The notes beneath the pieces were generated by a model. It ran no database searches, was not told where the DNA came from, and saw nothing but the letters and a program-made list of their open reading frames with translations. Positions 59,537-64,000 of a DNA stretch of 64,000 bases are shown piece after piece. The position numbers and the translations under genes are program-made. Numbering within the stretch: position 1 is the stretch's first letter; every line of letters starts with the position of its first letter. The stretch spans positions 221,064-285,063 of the forward strand of contig NZ_MUYV01000011.1 of assembly GCF_002014855.1 (NCBI RefSeq). The letters are read 5' to 3'. This DNA comes from Moraxella porci DSM 25326 (GTDB lineage Bacteria; Pseudomonadota; Gammaproteobacteria; Pseudomonadales; Moraxellaceae).

Positions 59537-60484
59537 TCAGTGATCCTCAGTAAAAGGAACTGGCGCTTGGATATGATGCCGTTCATAGACGCTTAATATC
59601 GCACCATGCAGGGCGGCCAAATGTGGGATGGGATTATGCGCCAGTGTGTTGATGTACATCGGGGAGGTGAACTCATGCGCCAATGACAGATAGCAAATCT
59701 GCTCAGTACGCACGGTTTTTAGGCTATCAGGGACGATGGTAAAGCCTTCGCTGGCAGCGACCATCGCCAAGGCCACTTGGATGTCACGCACGCGGATGTG
59801 ATTTTTGGGTTGGGTTTGGGTTTGTTCAAATAGCTGCAGCAGCGGATCGCTTTCGGTCAGGCTGACATGCGGATTTGGGGTCTTGTGGTACAAAATCAAT
59901 GTGTCATTCGCCAAGTCAGACAGCGAGATGGCCTCGTGCTTTTGTGCCAAAGGATGCCATTTGGGTACTGCCAAGACAAATGGCTCATGACGCAAAAAGG
60001 TTTGATGAATCAAAGGATCATGACAGACGAAACGGCCAAAACCCACATCGATCTCGCCAGATTTCAGGGCAGTGACCTGCTGCTCAAAACTCATCTCAAT
60101 GACCTTGATATCAAAATCAGGATGCTTACCATCGATGTCTTGGCGCAGCTGCGAGATGACTTCGGGCAGCAGACCATATAGCACAGAGACCACAGAGCCG
60201 ATGATCAGACGATTTTGGCGACCGTCACCGAATCGGCGCGTCAATGCCATCGCCTGCTCAAGCTCATGCAGAGGCTGCTTGATATGACGATAAAGAAATT
60301 CACCGGCATCGGTCAGCGCCATTGGGCGATGATGGCGCTCGAACAGCTCTACTTGTAGATTTTCTTCAAGTTGCTGAATTTGACGGCTTAAAGAAGGTTG
60401 TGATAATCCCAAAACTTTAGCGGACTGACTGACACTGCCTGTGCCTGCTAGGTGTATGAAGTAGCCAAGTTGTCGAAATTCCAT
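59537..60484 (-). CDS. LysR-type transcriptional regulator
   Basis: The 315-residue protein has the LysR N-terminal winged helix (MEFRQLGYFIHLAGTGSVSQSAKVLGLSQPSLSRQIQQLEENL). The effector domain follows (LIIGSVVSVLYGLLPEVISQL, LKSGEIDVGFGRF, IVPDSL). The ATG at 60484 has GGGAGG upstream, so four extra residues are left out. It is directly upstream of prpB on the same strand, so I infer that it controls the prp genes, in place of the usual sigma-54 PrpR or GntR regulator. The effector domain also resembles aromatic-catabolism regulators such as CatR/CatM, so the target needs proof. Confidence 0.85.
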   Translation of the reverse strand: MEFRQLGYFIHLAGTGSVSQSAKVLGLSQPSLSRQIQQLEENLQVELFERHHRPMALTDAGEFLYRHIKQPLHELEQAMALTRRFGDGRQNRLIIGSVVSVLYGLLPEVISQLRQDIDGKHPDFDIKVIEMSFEQQVTALKSGEIDVGFGRFVCHDPLIHQTFLRHEPFVLAVPKWHPLAQKHEAISLSDLANDTLILYHKTPNPHVSLTESDPLLQLFEQTQTQPKNHIRVRDIQVALAMVAASEGFTIVPDSLKTVRTEQICYLSLAHEFTSPMYINTLAHNPIPHLAALHGAILSVYERHHIQAPVPFTEDH

Positions 60485-60694
60485 AACCCCTCCCAAAAGC
60501 TGTTAGCTTGTTACATTTTTAATAAGTGATGATACCATTAATTGAGCAAATTGCCAATCCTTTAACAAGCCGGCCAAGGCCACCTGCTTAGATCAATCTA
60601 AGACGGATGATGGCGTTTGGAGGCATCAGCTTAGGGCGGCTTTAGGACTGATGCTGTGCTTGGTTTGGGTGTTTTGACTCGTGATGGATCTTGA

Positions 60695-60994
60695 TTAGTT
60701 TTGCCATTGTGCATCAAAGTCAACACCTGCCATGCGATTGATGTGGCCAAGGATGACTTGCTGCAATTTGAGCTGCTGCTGATGGGCGCTATCAGCATCC
60801 TCATCGGTGATGACAAGCGTGGCTTTTAAGGTGGTCTCATCGGATGCCAAAGTGGCGGTGGCTGTCGGCGAAAATTCAAACACAGTGCCTTGAGGCTGTT
60901 CGCTGACGGTCATTTTGTGACGCCAATGGTTGGCTAAGCGTTTGATGATGCGCGCGGCGTCTTCGGTGCTAAGTTGAAGGGTGCTGACTAACAT
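60695..60994 (-). CDS. DUF2218 domain protein
   Basis: The 99-residue cytoplasmic protein matches DUF2218. It has LQLSTEDAARIIKRLANHWRHKMTV, then GTVFEFSPTATATLASDETTLKATLVI and an ending with VILGHINRMAG. The fold is predicted alpha/beta and the function is unknown. Such genes often lie near siderophore or iron genes. Here a Fur-box-like sequence lies 80-100 nt upstream, which would agree. Confidence 0.75.
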   Translation of the reverse strand: MLVSTLQLSTEDAARIIKRLANHWRHKMTVSEQPQGTVFEFSPTATATLASDETTLKATLVITDEDADSAHQQQLKLQQVILGHINRMAGVDFDAQWQN

Positions 60995-61075
60995 AATTTT
61001 TTGTCCTATTTAAAATGTAAGCTTTGGTCTTTGATACCTAAAGCGCCCAGACAACTGTCTCGGCATGATTTAAAT

Positions 61076-61094
61076 GGGAATGATTATTATTTAT
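61076..61094. promoter_or_regulatory. Possible Fur box upstream of DUF2218 gene
   Basis: GGGAATGATTATTATTTAT matches the Fur consensus GATAATGATAATCATTATC at 12 of 19 positions, with its core AATGAT well kept. It sits 82-100 nt upstream of the DUF2218 start. One weak box only. Confidence 0.4.
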
Positions 61095-61107
61095 TCAAGG
61101 GTTATGC

Positions 61108-62337
61108 TTAAAAACACACCTGACCCAGCACCACCGCCTTATCCGCACCAGTCACGGCAGGAACATTGCCCGTGCGGCCTAGGATGTTTTGGCGAGCCAA
61201 CCAAGCAAAGGCCATGCCCTCGATGAGTGCTGGGTGCACGCCATACTGCTGACTGTTGATGACGTTGAGTGTTGATAAGTGCGTTTGTAGGCGAGTCATC
61301 AGATGGGTATTCAATGTGCCACCACCGCAGACGATGAGCGTACCTGAGCTGATGAAGCGAGCGATATCACGACTGGCGCTGACAGCGGTGAGCTCGGCAA
61401 GTGTGGCTTGGACATCAGCAGGGCTGTAGCGTAGCTCTGGATGATCGTGATTGAGTTTGGCGAGCATCTCATCGAGCCACGCCAAGTGAAATTCTTCACG
61501 GCCTGTGCTTTTTGGGGGAAGTTTTTCAAAAAACGGATGACCAAGCAGCAGCGTCAGCAGTGGCTCAATCACCACGCCTGAGCGCGCCATCTCACCATCT
61601 TTATCATAGCTTGCCCCTGTGTGGCGAGCCACCCATGCATCCATGAGCAGATTGGCAACCCCAGTATCAAAGCCCATCGGCGTACCTGTACCGTCATGGT
61701 CAAGTACGGTGATATTGGCGATACCGCCGAGATTGAGCACGGCTTTGACGCTGCTATCTGTGCCAAACATCGCCTGATGAAAAGCAGGCACGAGCGGTGC
61801 ACCTTGACCGCCCACTGCCATATCACGACGACGAAAATCACTCACCACAGCGATGCCTGTGCGCTCGGCTAGCACATTAGGATCAAGTAATTGTAGGCTA
61901 AACGACCACTTTGGACGATGGCGAACCGTCTGACCATGACAGCCGATGGCGCTGACCTTGTCGCTATCGACATTGGCTTTGGCAAGTAGCTCTAGCACCA
62001 CTTGTGCGGCAAAATTGGCATAATACACACTTGCCCAGCCATAGACATCCAGCTCACTTTCAAAACCCAGCTGATTATCCTTAATATAATCCACTACTCC
62101 ATTTGGTGCAGTCAAAGCAAGTAGGGCAGCACGCAAATCTGTATCAAAAGGCAGGCTATGACTTGCAATGACCACTGGCGCAGCATCATCAAAAAACTCG
62201 CACAGCACCGCATCCATGCCATCAAGGCTGGTGCCACTCATCATGCCAATAAAATACGGTGCTTCATCCAATAAATTGGCGCCACTATCATCAAATAAGT
62301 GGGTCATCTGCTCAAAAAAATCATCAGAGTGCGTCAT
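61108..62337 (-). CDS. anmK: Anhydro-N-acetylmuramic acid kinase AnmK
   Basis: AnmK phosphorylates and opens 1,6-anhydro-MurNAc for peptidoglycan recycling. The 409-residue protein has the ATP-site motifs FIGMMSGTSLDGMDAVL and VLNLGGIANITVL. GCHGQTVRHRP, FDTGVANLLMDAW and VCGGGTLNTHLM complete the ASKHA-fold pattern. The ATG at 62337 is chosen over a TTG four codons upstream. It is divergent from tyrS, as often seen in gammaproteobacteria. Confidence 0.95.
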   Translation of the reverse strand: MTHSDDFFEQMTHLFDDSGANLLDEAPYFIGMMSGTSLDGMDAVLCEFFDDAAPVVIASHSLPFDTDLRAALLALTAPNGVVDYIKDNQLGFESELDVYGWASVYYANFAAQVVLELLAKANVDSDKVSAIGCHGQTVRHRPKWSFSLQLLDPNVLAERTGIAVVSDFRRRDMAVGGQGAPLVPAFHQAMFGTDSSVKAVLNLGGIANITVLDHDGTGTPMGFDTGVANLLMDAWVARHTGASYDKDGEMARSGVVIEPLLTLLLGHPFFEKLPPKSTGREEFHLAWLDEMLAKLNHDHPELRYSPADVQATLAELTAVSASRDIARFISSGTLIVCGGGTLNTHLMTRLQTHLSTLNVINSQQYGVHPALIEGMAFAWLARQNILGRTGNVPAVTGADKAVVLGQVCF

Positions 62338-62499
62338 TGGTTTGTCCAAATTTAGCTAAAAATTTCGCCGCTTAGCATAGCAAATTTTTGGGTGAAGCGG
62401 TATGAATTTTTGATTTGGTGGCAATGTGGGGATGACTTTTTGTGCAATTTTGCTATAATCAAGGCAATTTTTATTAATCGACAATCAATAGGCGTGATT

Positions 62500-63708
62500 A
62501 TGAGTAATTTTTTGAGCCCAGAAGAACAATTATCCTTGATTAAGCGTGGCGTTGAAGCCATTTATTCTGAAGAAGATCTATTGGCAAAACTCAAAGAAAA
62601 TCGCCCGCTACGCATCAAGCTTGGTATGGATCCGACCGCACCAGATTTGCACTTTGGACATACCGTGGTGCTCAATAAGCTGCGTCATTTTCAGGATTTG
62701 GGTCATGAAGTACTGTTTTTGATTGGTGATTATACCGCGCGCATCGGTGACCCGACCGGCAAGAATAACACCCGCCCACCGCTGTCTGAAGAACAAGTCC
62801 AGCAAAACGCCAAGACCTATGCCGAGCAGGTGTTCAAGATTTTGGATAAAGATAAGACCAAGATTGTCTTTAACTCAGAATGGTTTGGCAAAATGTCAGC
62901 AGGGGACATGATTGCCTTGGCAAGTCAGGTGACGGTGTCTCGTATGCTTGAGCGAGATGATTTTAGTAAGCGTTATGCGACGCAGACGCCGATTGCGATT
63001 CACGAATTTTTGTATCCATTGGTGCAAGGTTATGACTCAGTGGCGCTACAGGCTGATGTGGAGCTTGGTGGTACCGATCAGACCTTTAATATCTTGATGG
63101 GTCGCACGCTGCAAGGCCGCTACAACCAAGAAGCCCAAGTGTGCATCACCATGCCGATTCTAGAAGGCTTGGACGGTGTCCAAAAAATGAGTAAATCACT
63201 GGGCAACTATATCGGTATCGACGATGCCGCAGGCGTGATGTTCCAAAAAATTCTCTCCATGCCAGATACGCTGATTCCCCGCTATTTTGAGCTATTAAGC
63301 TTTAAGCCGATGGATGAAGTCAATGCACTGCTTGATGAGATGGCAAATGGTCGCAACCCCCAAGAGATCAAGCGTATCTTGGCACTTGAGCTGATTGAGC
63401 GTTTCCACGGCCGTGAAGCTGCCGAAAACGCCCATAAATCAGCCGGCAACCGCCTAGCTGATGGCGAGCTGCCAGTCGATTTACCAGAAGTGACCCTAGC
63501 CCTTGGCGAACAAGACAAGCTATTTATCACCCAAGTGCTAAACGGTGCCAATCTTGCCAAAAACAGCGCTCAGGCCAAAGATATGCTATCTCGTGGTGCA
63601 GTCAAGGTTGATGGTCAAGTGGTCGATGCCAGCTTTGCACTATCAGCAGGGTCGACGGTGGTGATCCAAGCAGGTAAAAAGGCGTATGCCAAAGTGACTG
63701 TTGCCTAA
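62500..63708 (+). CDS. tyrS: Tyrosyl-tRNA synthetase
   Basis: This class I synthetase charges tRNA-Tyr. The 402-residue protein has the HIGH-like motif in [46 protein letters not shown] and the KMSKS loop [15 protein letters not shown]-terminal S4 RNA-binding domain ends in [13 protein letters not shown]. The pattern is that of the long TyrS type. The ATG at 62500 is the family start; the longer frame would add 36 unrelated residues. A terminator follows. Confidence 0.97.
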   Translation: MSNFLSPEEQLSLIKRGVEAIYSEEDLLAKLKENRPLRIKLGMDPTAPDLHFGHTVVLNKLRHFQDLGHEVLFLIGDYTARIGDPTGKNNTRPPLSEEQVQQNAKTYAEQVFKILDKDKTKIVFNSEWFGKMSAGDMIALASQVTVSRMLERDDFSKRYATQTPIAIHEFLYPLVQGYDSVALQADVELGGTDQTFNILMGRTLQGRYNQEAQVCITMPILEGLDGVQKMSKSLGNYIGIDDAAGVMFQKILSMPDTLIPRYFELLSFKPMDEVNALLDEMANGRNPQEIKRILALELIERFHGREAAENAHKSAGNRLADGELPVDLPEVTLALGEQDKLFITQVLNGANLAKNSAQAKDMLSRGAVKVDGQVVDASFALSAGSTVVIQAGKKAYAKVTVA

Positions 63709-63777
63709 AGTGCGACGCAAACTCAGTGCAACACAAGCTCACAATGAGCAGTTAAATAAGCACTGATAAAGTAAACG

Positions 63778-63809
63778 AAAAAGCCAAGATTACACGCTTG
63801 GCTTTTTTC
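63778..63809 (+). terminator. Terminator after tyrS
   Basis: The stem AAGCCAAG/CTTGGCTT with an 8-nt loop is followed by a T-run, 70 nt after the tyrS stop. Confidence 0.85.
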
Positions 63810-63883
63810 AATAGAAAAATATAAATAAAATCATATACTTAAAAACTTTCTGTCAAATATCCCAACTTTTTTTAAATTACTGC

Positions 63884-63911
63884 TTGACTCCCCATCAAAA
63901 CAGCGTATAAT
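63884..63911 (+). promoter_or_regulatory. Strong promoter, probably of an rRNA operon
   Basis: TTGACT (63884-63889) and the perfect TATAAT (63906-63911) are spaced by 16 bp, with an AT-rich stretch (TTTTTTTAAATT) upstream that resembles an UP element. The leader that follows, to the window end, has the A-rich GAAAAAAATTCAAAAAAAGCT. That is like leaders before 16S rRNA genes in Moraxellaceae, but the RNA gene itself lies outside. Confidence 0.65.
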
Positions 63912-64000
63912 ACGCCATCACTGACAGCGACACAGCGATGAACAACAAGATCATCAAACAGTCAAAGTCAAAACGAATTGAAAAAAATTCAAAAAAAGCT

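Overview
The window looks like a replication-origin-proximal segment of a Moraxella (or close Moraxellaceae) chromosome. The support is the order gyrB-recF-dnaN-dnaA | rpmH-rnpA-yidD-yidC-mnmE, moderate GC, two M35-like outer-membrane porins, an AcnD/PrpF-type methylcitrate cycle and a quinol nitric oxide reductase under NsrR. Species cannot be fixed from sequence reading alone. No tRNA gene, rRNA gene, insertion sequence, prophage or CRISPR array was seen. The right edge stops just after what looks like a strong stable-RNA promoter.

Layout. 1-1.35 kb: 5' part of thiC behind a TPP riboswitch (minus strand). 1.5-7.1 kb: plus-strand amino-acid and lipid block (dadA, ridA, a fold-type III PLP enzyme, an FAD lactone oxidase, a FadL-type porin). 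7.2-12.5 kb: minus-strand avtA, ornithine-decarboxylase-like gene, an overlapping RlpA/FKBP/DUF1653 trio and a secreted phytase-esterase-like protein. 12.7-20.8 kb: guaA, gyrB, recF, dnaN, dnaA, all leftward. 20.8-21.4 kb: AT-rich oriC with DnaA boxes. 21.4-34.1 kb: an all-rightward block of housekeeping genes (rpmH to tsaC). 34.3-37.2 kb: norZ and nsrR with an NsrR operator. 37.6-42.9 kb: two tandem porins and a large periplasmic S9 peptidase. 43-49.7 kb: mostly leftward glsB, ribB, rarA, dgt, a methyltransferase and a glycosyltransferase, interrupted by a small rightward HExxH protein and an autotransporter remnant. 49.9-60.5 kb: the 2-methylcitrate (propionate) cycle prpB-prpC-acnD-prpF with an upstream LysR gene, interrupted by three exporter-type genes and a YqcI/YcgG-family gene. 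60.7-63.7 kb: DUF2218 gene, anmK and tyrS.

The most interesting non-coding signals are replication and segregation sites. Twelve degenerate parS-like 16-mers lie between 8.6 and 46.2 kb, around oriC. Most sit inside genes, where they impose recurring peptides such as VSHET and FHMK. Besides the DnaA boxes at the dnaA-rpmH oriC, four perfect 9-bp DnaA boxes lie in the AT-rich ribD-ribE gap about 6.5 kb away. That gap could be a second origin element or a DnaA-titration/control site.

The most interesting gene-level signal is the patched prp locus. An EamA-family transporter sits between acnD and prpF next to a degenerate second copy of the prpF 5' end, which marks an insertion or duplication junction. 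A very AT-rich LysE exporter/YqcI-YcgG pair separates prpC from acnD.
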